Positions 53,460 to 61,403 of a stretch of 64,000 bases of DNA are shown here, one piece after another. The stretch's first letter is position 1. The number at the start of each line of letters is the position of its first letter. The DNA comes from Erwinia sp. SLM-02 (GTDB lineage: Bacteria; Pseudomonadota; Gammaproteobacteria; Enterobacterales; Enterobacteriaceae), in the NCBI RefSeq assembly GCF_037450285.1, contig NZ_JAQISN010000001.1, positions 1,116,001 to 1,180,000 of the forward strand. Direction: 5' to 3'. The translations under genes and the position numbers were made by a program. The notes under the pieces are model-generated. The model worked only from the letters and a program-made list of their open reading frames with translations, did no database searches and was not told where the DNA came from.

Positions 53460-54494
53460 ATGTCGCAGTCGCTTTATTCACGCTATGTTGCCGCCCGCGC
53501 GGACCACCCTCAGCTTTATGCCCGCGATCTGGCGGCGGTGCTGGAAACCAGCGAGGCTCAGCTTGCCGCTGCGCGCGTGGGCTACGATGCCCGCCGTCTG
53601 GTCGATGAGCCAAAAGCTCTGCTCGGCGCGCTGGCGTCAGTCGGTGAGCTGAAGGCGATTACGCGTAACGACTGGGCGGTGCACGAGCAGGTGGGTCACT
53701 ACGTTAATCAGCAGCTGGACGGACACGCGGGGCTGATCCTCAATCCCGGCGGCATCGATTTACGCCTGTTCCTCAAGCAGTGGCACAGCGCGTTCGTGCT
53801 GGAGGAATCCTCCCCGCGCGGCGTGCGCCACAGCCTGCAGTTCTTCGATGCGCAGGGTGACGCTATCCACAAAGTCTACACCACCGAAAACAGCGATATG
53901 GCCGCGTGGCAGCAGTTGATAGCGCAGTTTGCCCGCGAGGAAAACCCGGAACTGACGGTTGTTGCCGCACAGAAGCAGGCGTTCGCCACGGAAGTGGACA
54001 GCGCGCGGCTGGAAGACGAGTGGCGCGGAATGACCGACGTGCATCAGTTTTATATGATCCTGCACCGCCATCGTCTTTCCCGCCAGCAGGCGTTTAACAG
54101 CGTCAGCGACGATCTGGCCCGCCGGGTCGATAATCAGGCCGTTGAAGCACTGCTCAACCGCGTGCAGCAGGACGGTAATCCGATCATGGTGTTTGTGGCG
54201 AACCGGGGCGCGGTGCAGATCTTTACCGGTCCACTGGCGCGCGTTGAGCCGATGCGCGGCTGGCTGAATATTTTTAATCCAGAGTTTACGCTGCACCTGC
54301 GCGACAGCGAGATTGCAGAGAGCTGGATCACCCGTAAACCGACGGTTGACGGCGTGGTGACCAGTCTGGAGCTGTACGCCGCCGACGGTACGCAGATTGC
54401 GCAGCTGTACGGCGAGCGTAAAGAAGGCCAGCCTGAGCAGGCGCTGTGGCGCGAGCAGTTAGCCGAGCTGGAAGAGTCAGAGGTAACAGTCTGA
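53460..54494 (+). CDS. hmuS: hemin-degrading factor HmuS/HemS
   Basis: A 344-residue cytosolic heme-binding or degrading protein made of two related halves. Recognisable blocks are RADHPQLYARDLAAVLETSEAQL (about 13-35), TRNDWAVHEQVGHY, NPGGIDLRLFLKQW (about 101-114), DVHQFYMILHRHRLSRQQAF (about 199-218) and IFNPEFTLHLR. AAGGA precedes the ATG at 53460. Unusually it stands alone, without hmuRTUV next to it, and lies between the two inverted D elements. A strong terminator follows. Confidence 0.92.
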   Translation: MSQSLYSRYVAARADHPQLYARDLAAVLETSEAQLAAARVGYDARRLVDEPKALLGALASVGELKAITRNDWAVHEQVGHYVNQQLDGHAGLILNPGGIDLRLFLKQWHSAFVLEESSPRGVRHSLQFFDAQGDAIHKVYTTENSDMAAWQQLIAQFAREENPELTVVAAQKQAFATEVDSARLEDEWRGMTDVHQFYMILHRHRLSRQQAFNSVSDDLARRVDNQAVEALLNRVQQDGNPIMVFVANRGAVQIFTGPLARVEPMRGWLNIFNPEFTLHLRDSEIAESWITRKPTVDGVVTSLELYAADGTQIAQLYGERKEGQPEQALWREQLAELEESEVTV

Positions 54495-54533
54495 TTTGAG
54501 TGTGTGTGAAATAAGGTCTTTTTGAGGCCATTT

Positions 54534-54567
54534 AGCCGCTATCGATGGACGATGGCGGCTTTTTTTT
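54534..54567 (+). terminator. Rho-independent terminator of hmuS
   Basis: AGCCGCTATCG pairs with CGATGGCGGCT (one G-U pair) around ATGGA, followed by eight T residues. Confidence 0.88.
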
Positions 54568-54646
54568 GCCTTGTTTTGTCGCGATGGAAATGGCGGGGAG
54601 GAGGCTCTCGGTTCCATCATTTCGCTGACGGACCGGCTCGTACACG

Positions 54647-55345
54647 TCAGCGACAAAATCCGCTACCGCGCATGCCAAGATGAAAATGTGAAGCATGAGC
54701 CGCGTTATAGTCTGGTCCCAGCGCATTACCAAAGCTGGCACACCCATTGCGCCAGAGCAAATGTAATGCTGCTGACTCTTCGGCAGGCTCTTGCCAGTTT
54801 TTCGCTACCCGCAACCAGCGCCCGTCAGCCAGTTGAAAAGCGGTAATATCCCAGGCATCTGCGGTGGCATGTTCGCTGCGCCGTCCCTGCTGACGATGAT
54901 AAATATTGCGACAGGCAAAGCTCCCAACATGTTCAATACGCCGCAGCGGGCTGGCTACCTCCGACTGTTGCAATAATTGATGACTACGTGTGACATACAT
55001 CGTGCTGGCGACGGCCATGGGACAACTCGCCAGAAAACTGCTGCTGAGTGACACCGGACCAAATTTGCTGATGCGAATGGGTTGCGAGATTGTGCATTCT
55101 CCTTTGGGCAGTGGCGCTTCACGAAAACTGACCAGTCCCTGCGCACTGGCGCGCTGCAACACCGCCAGACAGGCTTGCGGATCGTCTTCTAGCTGCTGCA
55201 ATTTATAGCGGGTTATCCAGCCCGGCGGGTCGGTCACCGCAAGCGGAATGAAGGGGTTCCACTGTGGAGGAAGATGAGATTTCAACCAGGGAAGGCTCCA
55301 CCAGGCCGCCAGCGCCAGAAGCGTTATCACGATAAGTACGCGCAC
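54647..55345 (-). CDS. extensin-like C-terminal domain protein
   Basis: A 232-residue protein with an N-terminal membrane anchor or signal (VLIVITLLALAAWWSLPWL), then an extensin-like-C domain. It includes SQPIRISKFG, CRNIYHRQQGRRSEHATADAWDI (about 145-167) and the ending GPDYNAAHASHFHLGMRGSGFC. The His/Asp set (SEHATADAWD, HASHFHL) resembles LAS-type metallopeptidases, so a cell-wall peptidase role is plausible but untested. It lies between the inverted D elements with hmuS. Confidence 0.82.
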   Translation of the reverse strand: MRVLIVITLLALAAWWSLPWLKSHLPPQWNPFIPLAVTDPPGWITRYKLQQLEDDPQACLAVLQRASAQGLVSFREAPLPKGECTISQPIRISKFGPVSLSSSFLASCPMAVASTMYVTRSHQLLQQSEVASPLRRIEHVGSFACRNIYHRQQGRRSEHATADAWDITAFQLADGRWLRVAKNWQEPAEESAALHLLWRNGCASFGNALGPDYNAAHASHFHLGMRGSGFCR

Positions 55346-55435
55346 AATAAGTTACCCGTCAGGTTGCAAATATTTATAAGTGTAGCTCGGCTGTTTTTTT
55401 AGCCACCCGGCTTCCCGGCGCTAACCAGCAACGGA

Positions 55436-55590
55436 GCGATGAAGCCAGGATTTCCCACAGACAACTCCTGACTCAAAGCAGACTGGTTGGATCGGGCAAT
55501 CCGCAGCGCTAACGAAGCGATGAAGCCAGGATTCACCCGCATGGACGCGGGTGAAATTCAGATCCGGGTCATGGAGGAATGTGTTTTGGA
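55436..55590 (+). repeat. repeat C/E fragment
   Basis: Contains CCACAGACAACTCC, GGGCAATCCGCAGCGCT and the hairpin CACCCGC-ATGGAC-GCGGGTG. It corresponds, inverted, to 52560-52690. Confidence 0.7.
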
Positions 55591-55628
55591 TAGTTTGGCG
55601 TTTTTATCGCGATGGAGACTGTGGAAAA

Positions 55629-55826
55629 GGGGCGGCCTCGGTGGCTGGCGGCCGGTCCTCGCGCCGCGATGCGGTTCCCTCGGTTCCGGCATTTCGCCGA
55701 CGGATCGGCCAGGATTGAACATCCCTGTTCAAGCCCGGCCTGATGGCAGCGTCCCTGCTGCCTTCTCCTGGCGTAATGCCTCCACCTCGGCGCTGCGGAT
55801 TACCCGCCAGCCACCGAGGCCGCCCC
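55629..55826 (-). repeat. 198-bp element D, copy 2 (inverted)
   Basis: The reverse complement of the element at 52917-53114 with only scattered differences and the same 23-bp terminal inverted repeats. Together they flank a ~2.5-kb segment holding hmuS and the extensin-like gene. Confidence 0.85.
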
Positions 55827-56010
55827 TCTTTCTTGCATTGTGCAGGCTGTTTCAAAAAAACCAATGTTGAAACGGTTCATGGACTGACTTTGGCTTAAAC
55901 AGAATGATGTCCATTCATTCAAATCAACCTAAGTTGCAGATGCACGTACCCAGCTCAAAACTGCTATCCAGACTTATCTTCCTGAACGAAACCCAAAAAC
56001 CAGGATTTAC

Positions 56011-56640
56011 CCACAGACAACTCCCAAGTCAAAAGCAGACTGGTTGCTCCCCCGAGCGGGCAATTCACAGCGCTGAACTGAACAAGGAGGCCGAAATTCC
56101 CCACAGACAACTCCCCAGTCAAAAGCAGAATGGTTGCACCTCCGGGCGGGCAATTCACAGCGCTGAACGGAACAAGGAGGCCGGAATTTCCCACAGACAA
56201 CTCCCAAATCAAAAGCAGACTGGTTGTTCCCCCGGGCGGGCGATCCGCAGCGCTGAACTGAACAAGGAGGCCGGAATTCCCCACAGACAACTCCCAAGTC
56301 AAAAGCAGACTGGTTGCTCCCCCGGGCGGGCAATTCACAGCGCTGAACGGAACAAGGAGGCCGGAATTTCCCACAGACAACTCCCAAATCAAAAGCAGAC
56401 TGGTTGCTCGCTCTGGCCAGCGATCCGCAGCGCTGAACTGAACAAGGAGGCCGGAATTCCCCACAGACAACTCCCAAGTCAAAAGCAGAATGGTTGCACC
56501 CCCGGGCGGGCAATTCACAGCGCTGAACGGAACAAGAAGGCCGGAATTTCCCACAGACAACTCCCAAGTCAAAAGCAGACTGGTTGCTCCCCCGAGCGGG
56601 CAATCCACAGCGCTGAACGGAGCGAGGAAGCCAGGATTCA
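56011..56640 (+). repeat. seven-copy 90-bp tandem repeat E
   Basis: Units start with CCACAGACAACTCC at 56011, 56101, 56191, 56281, 56371, 56461 and 56551, exactly 90 bases apart. Variants alternate (GGAATTCC versus GGAATTTC; TCAACT versus TCAACG near the end). Because 90 is a multiple of three, both strands stay open over the array, but no convincing start or ribosome-binding site exists, so it is treated as non-coding. Confidence 0.85.
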
Positions 56641-56800
56641 CCCGCATGGACGCGGGGGAAAGTCAGAGCCGGGCCATGGACGGCCCGTCTCTGGCGGTCC
56701 GACCGGCTGACGAACGCAGTGAAGGGACCGCGTAGCGGCGCGAGGACCCGCCCGAGCGGGGGAGCAACCAGTCCGCTGAAACACGGAGTTTCTATCGAGC
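56590..56800 (+). repeat. repeat C, inverted copy
   Basis: After the last E unit come CACCCGCATGGACGCGGG, GGTCCGACCGGCTGACGAAC and CGCCCGAGCGGGGGAG. These are the reverse complement of the array at 52200-52570, including the outer flank (CACGGAGTTTCTAT versus ATAGAAGCTCCGTG). Confidence 0.75.
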
Positions 56801-56894
56801 CGCCTAACCAGCATTCCAGGAAACCCATGTCATCTTCCCCCCGGCACGCTTCTTGCTTAATCACACCAATCACCATGACTTATCGGACCCGCCT

Positions 56895-58112
56895 ATGCCA
56901 CTTTCTGCACTCAGCTTCGTCCTCGCCTCCAAAAAAAGTGAAATCACCTGCCTGCAGCAGCTGCTGGAAATGGGCAGACTGGTCGGCGCGGTCAGCCAGC
57001 TGATCCACATGCTCCAGCGCGAACGCGGCACGGCCAATATCTTTCTGTGCTCCCACGGCGAACTCTGGGCCGAACGGCTCAGCGAGCGGGCGCAGCAGGT
57101 GCAGCGGGCGGAACGGGCGGTTGGCGAGCGCCTGCAGGCGCTGGATCTCAGCGGGCAAAGCATGGCTAACGCGCCGCGCCTCTTCAGCCGCATTGCCGCC
57201 GTCCTGCACAGCCTCAGCACGCTGCCGCTGCTCCGTCGCCAGGTTCAGGCGCAGACGATCGGCCAGCCGGAGGCCATGCGGCAGTACAGCGACGCAATAC
57301 GCACGCATCTGGCGCTGATATTTGAAGCGGCGGATATCTCCGGCGACCCGCCCATATCGCGGGCTTTGCTCGCCATGTTCAGCTTTATGCAGGGTAAAGA
57401 GCTGGCCGGGCAGGAGCGGGCGCTGGGCGCGGCGGGATTCGCCGCCCGGCATTTTGATGAGGCGGCGCAACAGCAGCTGCTGGAACTGATCGAAGGCCAG
57501 GAGCGCTGTTTTCAAACCTTCAGCGAGTTCGCCGATGCCCTCTGCCTGGCGCTGTGGCAGCAGCAGCTGACCGCCGACAGCAGCGAGTTTGAACGCCTGC
57601 GGCGCATCGCCTGCACCCGTGCGACACCGTCGGACAATGAGGGCGACACCGCGCTGCGCTGGTTTGAGGTCACCACCGCGCGCATCGACGGCATGAAAGG
57701 GGTGGAAGACCTTCTGGAAGAGGTGCTGATGGCCTGCTGCCGTCAGCGGATCGATGACGCGCAGGCCTCGCTGGCGATGCAGCAGCAGGACATCGGCGAG
57801 ATCCCACCGCCCGAGCCGCACTATTCCGCGCTGATCCCGCCGCAGCTCAGCCGATCGGTGCTGGAACTGGTCGAGCAGCAGTCCCGCCAGCTGCAGGCGC
57901 TGGACGCCGAGCTGACCGGGCTGCGCGCCACGCTGGCCGAGCGCAAGCTGGTGGAGCGCGCCAAGGGGCTGCTGATGGAGCATCACGGCATGACCGAGCC
58001 GCAGGCGCATAAAATTCTGCGCGATATGGCGATGAACCAGAACCGTAAACTGTCGGACGTGGCCGAAGCGATGCTCGCCATGTCGGCGGTATTGGGTAAA
58101 AAAGGCAACTAA
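56895..58112 (+). CDS. nasR: nitrate/nitrite-responsive antiterminator NasR
   Basis: A 405-residue regulator with an N-terminal nitrate-sensing NIT domain (about 25-270, including LQRERGTANIFL at about 47) and a C-terminal ANTAR RNA-binding domain (about 340-400, LAERKLVERAKGLLMEHHGMTEPQAHKILR). In Klebsiella, nitrate-bound NasR binds the nas leader RNA and prevents termination. It lies just upstream of that leader here. The start at 56895 gives the family-like length; the frame is open from 56853. Confidence 0.92.
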   Translation: MPLSALSFVLASKKSEITCLQQLLEMGRLVGAVSQLIHMLQRERGTANIFLCSHGELWAERLSERAQQVQRAERAVGERLQALDLSGQSMANAPRLFSRIAAVLHSLSTLPLLRRQVQAQTIGQPEAMRQYSDAIRTHLALIFEAADISGDPPISRALLAMFSFMQGKELAGQERALGAAGFAARHFDEAAQQQLLELIEGQERCFQTFSEFADALCLALWQQQLTADSSEFERLRRIACTRATPSDNEGDTALRWFEVTTARIDGMKGVEDLLEEVLMACCRQRIDDAQASLAMQQQDIGEIPPPEPHYSALIPPQLSRSVLELVEQQSRQLQALDAELTGLRATLAERKLVERAKGLLMEHHGMTEPQAHKILRDMAMNQNRKLSDVAEAMLAMSAVLGKKGN

Positions 58113-58239
58113 TACTAAAGGAGTAGCTGCACTGTTGGTGTGCCATTGCGCTGTGCAGAACGTGCCGTTGCGGTGCAGTGAAACGCGGGCAGCGCAGGGG
58201 AAACGGGCTAAGCGGCTGATTTTACGCGGATGCGCGAAG

Positions 58240-58257
58240 TTGGCATACAAGCTGCAT
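58240..58257 (+). promoter_or_regulatory. sigma-54 promoter of the nas operon
   Basis: TTGGCATACAAGCTGCAT has GG (58242-58243) and GC (58254-58255) separated by exactly ten bases, the -24/-12 arrangement of RpoN promoters. Nitrogen limitation through NtrC is expected to drive it, as in Klebsiella. Confidence 0.8.
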
Positions 58258-58273
58258 TGTTATTAACCATAAC

Positions 58274-58363
58274 GACTAAGCCAACGGCGGTTTAGTCAGA
58301 GTTACGGATAAAGGCGTCCGTCAGCGTTCAGGAAACTGAGCGCTGACAGGACGCTTTTTTTTT
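58274..58363 (+). promoter_or_regulatory. ANTAR antitermination leader with terminator
   Basis: Hairpin P1 is GACTAAGCC-AACGGC-GGTTTAGTC (58274-58297) and P2 is CGGAT-AAAGGC-GTCCG (58305-58320). Both have a hexaloop with A at position 1 and G at position 4, the ANTAR recognition feature. The 3' arm of P2 overlaps the 5' arm of a long terminator stem (58314-58354, loop GAAA at 58332-58335) followed by nine T residues. NasR binding to P1-P2 should therefore block the terminator. Confidence 0.85.
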
Positions 58364-58393
58364 GCTCATTTTTCAACATTACAGGAAGCCGCA

Positions 58394-59653
58394 ATGACGC
58401 AAGATAAAAAAATGCCCGCGCAGTTCTCCCGCCGCCGCTTTATCGCCGGCAGTGCGGCGCTGGGCGGCAGCCTGCTGGTGCCGGGCCTGATGAACAGCGT
58501 CTGGGCGGCCGGTTCCGATGCCCCCGAGAAGAAAGAGATCCGCGTCGGCTTTATTCCGCTGACCGACTGCGCCTCGGTGGTGATGGCGGCGGTGAAAAAG
58601 TTCGATGAGAAGTACGGCATCAAAATCATCCCCAGCAAGGAGTCGAGCTGGGCGTCGGTACGCGACAAGCTGGTGTCCGGCGAGCTGGATGCCGCGCACG
58701 TGCTTTACGGGCTGGTGTACGGCCTGCAGATGGGCGTCTCCGGCCCGCAGCACGATATGGCGATGCTGATGACGCTGAACAACAACGGCCAGGCGATCAC
58801 CCTGTCGAATCAGCTGAAGCAGGCGGGCGTCGCCGATGCCGCCTCGCTGAAGAAGGTGGTCGATGCCAGCGCGAAAGGCACCTACACCTTTGCGCAAACC
58901 TTCCCGACCGGCACCCACGCCATGTGGCTCTACTACTGGCTGGCCAATGCCGGTATCCACCCGTTTAACGACGTGCGCAACGTGGTGGTGCCGCCGCCGC
59001 AGATGGTGGTGAACATGAAAATCGGCAACATGAGTGGATTTTGCGTGGGCGAACCGTGGAACCAGCGTGCCATTCAGGACGATATCGGCTTCACCGCCGT
59101 CACCACGCAGGAAATCTGGCCGGATCACCCGGAAAAAATTCTCGGCACCACCGCGTCCTGGGTCGATGCCAATCCGAATGCCGCCCGCGCGCTGACCGCC
59201 GCCGTGCTGGACGCCTCGCGCTGGATTGACACCTCGGACGCCAACCGCATTGAAACCGCCCAGACGGTGGCGGCCCGCGCGTACATCAACACCCCGGTGG
59301 AAACCATTCAGGGGCGGATGCTCGGTGATTACCAGAACGGACTGGGCAAAAAGTGGCAGGACGCCCACGCCATGCGCTTCTTTAACGACGGTGCTGTCAA
59401 CTATCCGTACCTCTCCGACGGCATGTGGTTCCTCACCCAGCACCGGCGCTGGGGCCTGCTGGACCACGACCCGGACTATCTGGCGGTGGCGAAAAAAATC
59501 AACCGCACCGACGTCTACAAACAGGCGGCCAGCGCGGTCGGCGGCATCAGCCTGCCGTCCGGGGAGATGCGCAGCAGCACGCTGATGGACGGGAAAGTCT
59601 GGGACGGCAGCAACCCTGCCGACTATGCCAACAGTTTTGCCATGAAACGCTAA
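58394..59653 (+). CDS. nasF: nitrate ABC transporter substrate-binding protein
   Basis: A 419-residue NrtA/NasF-type nitrate-binding protein. It has a twin-arginine signal (SRRRFIAGSAALGG, about 12-25). Family blocks are VGFIPLTDCASVVMA (about 53-67), GISLPSGEMRSS-like C-terminus, and GNMSGFCVGEPWNQRAI (about 213-229). First gene of the operon, directly after the antitermination leader. Confidence 0.93.
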   Translation: MTQDKKMPAQFSRRRFIAGSAALGGSLLVPGLMNSVWAAGSDAPEKKEIRVGFIPLTDCASVVMAAVKKFDEKYGIKIIPSKESSWASVRDKLVSGELDAAHVLYGLVYGLQMGVSGPQHDMAMLMTLNNNGQAITLSNQLKQAGVADAASLKKVVDASAKGTYTFAQTFPTGTHAMWLYYWLANAGIHPFNDVRNVVVPPPQMVVNMKIGNMSGFCVGEPWNQRAIQDDIGFTAVTTQEIWPDHPEKILGTTASWVDANPNAARALTAAVLDASRWIDTSDANRIETAQTVAARAYINTPVETIQGRMLGDYQNGLGKKWQDAHAMRFFNDGAVNYPYLSDGMWFLTQHRRWGLLDHDPDYLAVAKKINRTDVYKQAASAVGGISLPSGEMRSSTLMDGKVWDGSNPADYANSFAMKR

Positions 59654-59665
59654 GAGAGGCCGCCG

Positions 59666-60577
59666 ATGTCCGTCAATGTAAAAACCAAAACCGTCGTGCC
59701 GATCGAAGCGACGAGCGCAGAAATTGTCTCAATTGCCCCGGCCGCGCTGAACGCTGCGCCCCCGGCGACGGCGGTCAAAACGTCATCCGTATCGCTGCGC
59801 GCGATGCTGCGCGGTGCGCTGCAAAAAGCGATTCCGGCGCTGCTGGGGGCCATCGTGCTGATTGCCCTCTGGCAGATTGCCGCCATCGGCAGTAAAGGAT
59901 TTCCCACCCCGCTAAAAACCTGGGAAGCGGCGAAGGTGATTTTCGCCGATCCGTTTTACGTCGCCGGGCCTAACGACATGGGTATCGGCTGGAACGTGCT
60001 GGCCTCGCTGAAGCGCGTTGCCATGGGCTTCGGGCTGGCGGCGCTGGTCGGCATTCCCGCCGGTTTCCTGATTGGCCGCTTCAGCTTTATCGCCAGCATG
60101 CTTAACCCGATTATCTCGCTGCTGCGCCCGGTCAGCCCGCTGGCGTGGCTGCCGATTGGCCTGCTGCTGTTCCAGCGCGCCGAACCGGCCTCGGCGTGGA
60201 CCATCTTCATCTGCTCGATCTGGCCGATGATCCTCAACACCGCCGAAGGCGTGACGCGCATTCCGCAGGACTACCTCAACGTGGCGCGGGTGCTGAAGCT
60301 CAGCGAATTCACGGTGATGCGCAAAATCCTGTTCCCCGCCGTGCTGCCCTACATCCTTACCGGCGTGCGCCTGTCGATTGGCATCGCCTGGCTGGTGATC
60401 GTTGCCGCCGAAATGCTCACCGGCGGCGTCGGCATCGGCTTCTGGATCTGGAACGAGTGGAACAACCTCAACGTGGAAAACATCATCATCGCCATCCTGC
60501 TGATTGGGGCGGTGGGCATGGTGCTGGAGCAGGGGCTGATGGCCATTGCCCGCCGCTTCAGCTACGACAACCGTTAG
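59666..60577 (+). CDS. nasE: nitrate ABC transporter permease
   Basis: A 303-residue permease of the NrtB/NasE type with about six membrane segments after a cytosolic N-terminal arm. Motifs are FGLAALVGIPAGFLIGR, PLAWLPIGLLLF and YLNVARVLKLSEFTVMRKILFPAVLPYI (about 196-223). It is 12 bases after nasF, with AGAGG upstream. Confidence 0.93.
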   Translation: MSVNVKTKTVVPIEATSAEIVSIAPAALNAAPPATAVKTSSVSLRAMLRGALQKAIPALLGAIVLIALWQIAAIGSKGFPTPLKTWEAAKVIFADPFYVAGPNDMGIGWNVLASLKRVAMGFGLAALVGIPAGFLIGRFSFIASMLNPIISLLRPVSPLAWLPIGLLLFQRAEPASAWTIFICSIWPMILNTAEGVTRIPQDYLNVARVLKLSEFTVMRKILFPAVLPYILTGVRLSIGIAWLVIVAAEMLTGGVGIGFWIWNEWNNLNVENIIIAILLIGAVGMVLEQGLMAIARRFSYDNR

Positions 60578-60586
60578 GAGCCTGAG

Positions 60587-61381
60587 ATGAATAACAAAGC
60601 CATTATCCGCGTGCAGAACGTCAGCCAGAGTTTCCCGACTGCTAAAGGTCCGTTCCTGGCGCTGGACAACGTCAGCTTCGATATCGCGCAGGGCGAAACG
60701 GTCAGCCTGATCGGCCACTCCGGCTGCGGTAAATCCACGCTGCTGAACCTGATCGCCGGGCTGAGCCGCCCGACGGAAGGCGTGCTGCTGTGCGACAACC
60801 AGGAAATTACCGGCCCCGGCCCGGAGCGTGGGGTGGTGTTTCAGAACCACTCCCTGCTGCCGTGGCTGACCAGCTTCGACAACGTGGCGCTGGCGGTCAA
60901 TCAGGTGTTCAGCGGCACGATGAGCAAAAGCGAAATGCACGACTGGATTAATCACAACCTCGAGCTGGTGCATATGGCGCACGCCGCCGACAAACGCCCG
61001 GGCGAGATCTCGGGCGGCATGAAGCAGCGGGTGGGCATCGCCCGCGCGCTGGCGATGAAGCCGAAGGTGCTGCTGATGGATGAACCCTTCGGCGCGCTCG
61101 ACGCCTTAACCCGCGCCCACCTGCAGGACGCGGTGATGGAGATTCAGGCGCGGTTGAACACCACCATCGTGCTGATCACCCACGACGTCGATGAGGCGGT
61201 GCTGCTCTCCGACCGGGTGATGATGATGACCAACGGACCGGCGGCGAAAGTCGGCGAAGTCCTGCAGGTGGAGCTGGCGCGGCCACGATCGCGGCTGGCG
61301 CTGGCTAACGATCCGCTGTTCCACCAGTACCGCCAGCAGGTGCTGCAGTTCCTGTACGAAAAACACCGGGCGGTGGCCTGA
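60587..61381 (+). CDS. nasD: nitrate ABC transporter ATPase
   Basis: A 264-residue NrtD/NasD-type ATPase. Walker A is GHSGCGKSTLLN (about 43-54), the signature EISGGMKQRVGIARA (about 140-154) and Walker B VLLMDEPFGALDA (about 164-176). Nine bases after nasE. Confidence 0.94.
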   Translation: MNNKAIIRVQNVSQSFPTAKGPFLALDNVSFDIAQGETVSLIGHSGCGKSTLLNLIAGLSRPTEGVLLCDNQEITGPGPERGVVFQNHSLLPWLTSFDNVALAVNQVFSGTMSKSEMHDWINHNLELVHMAHAADKRPGEISGGMKQRVGIARALAMKPKVLLMDEPFGALDALTRAHLQDAVMEIQARLNTTIVLITHDVDEAVLLSDRVMMMTNGPAAKVGEVLQVELARPRSRLALANDPLFHQYRQQVLQFLYEKHRAVA

Positions 61382-61403
61382 TTTATCAGGCGGGATACGC
61401 GCA

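Noticed and set aside
56011..56640. Possible CRISPR array
   Set aside because: Units are contiguous 90-bp copies with no unique spacers and no cas genes.
55904..56710. Long open frame across the 90-bp repeats (30-residue periodic protein), with matching open frames on the minus strand
   Set aside because: No ribosome-binding site, open on both strands only because the period is 90 bases, and composition looks like non-coding repeat.
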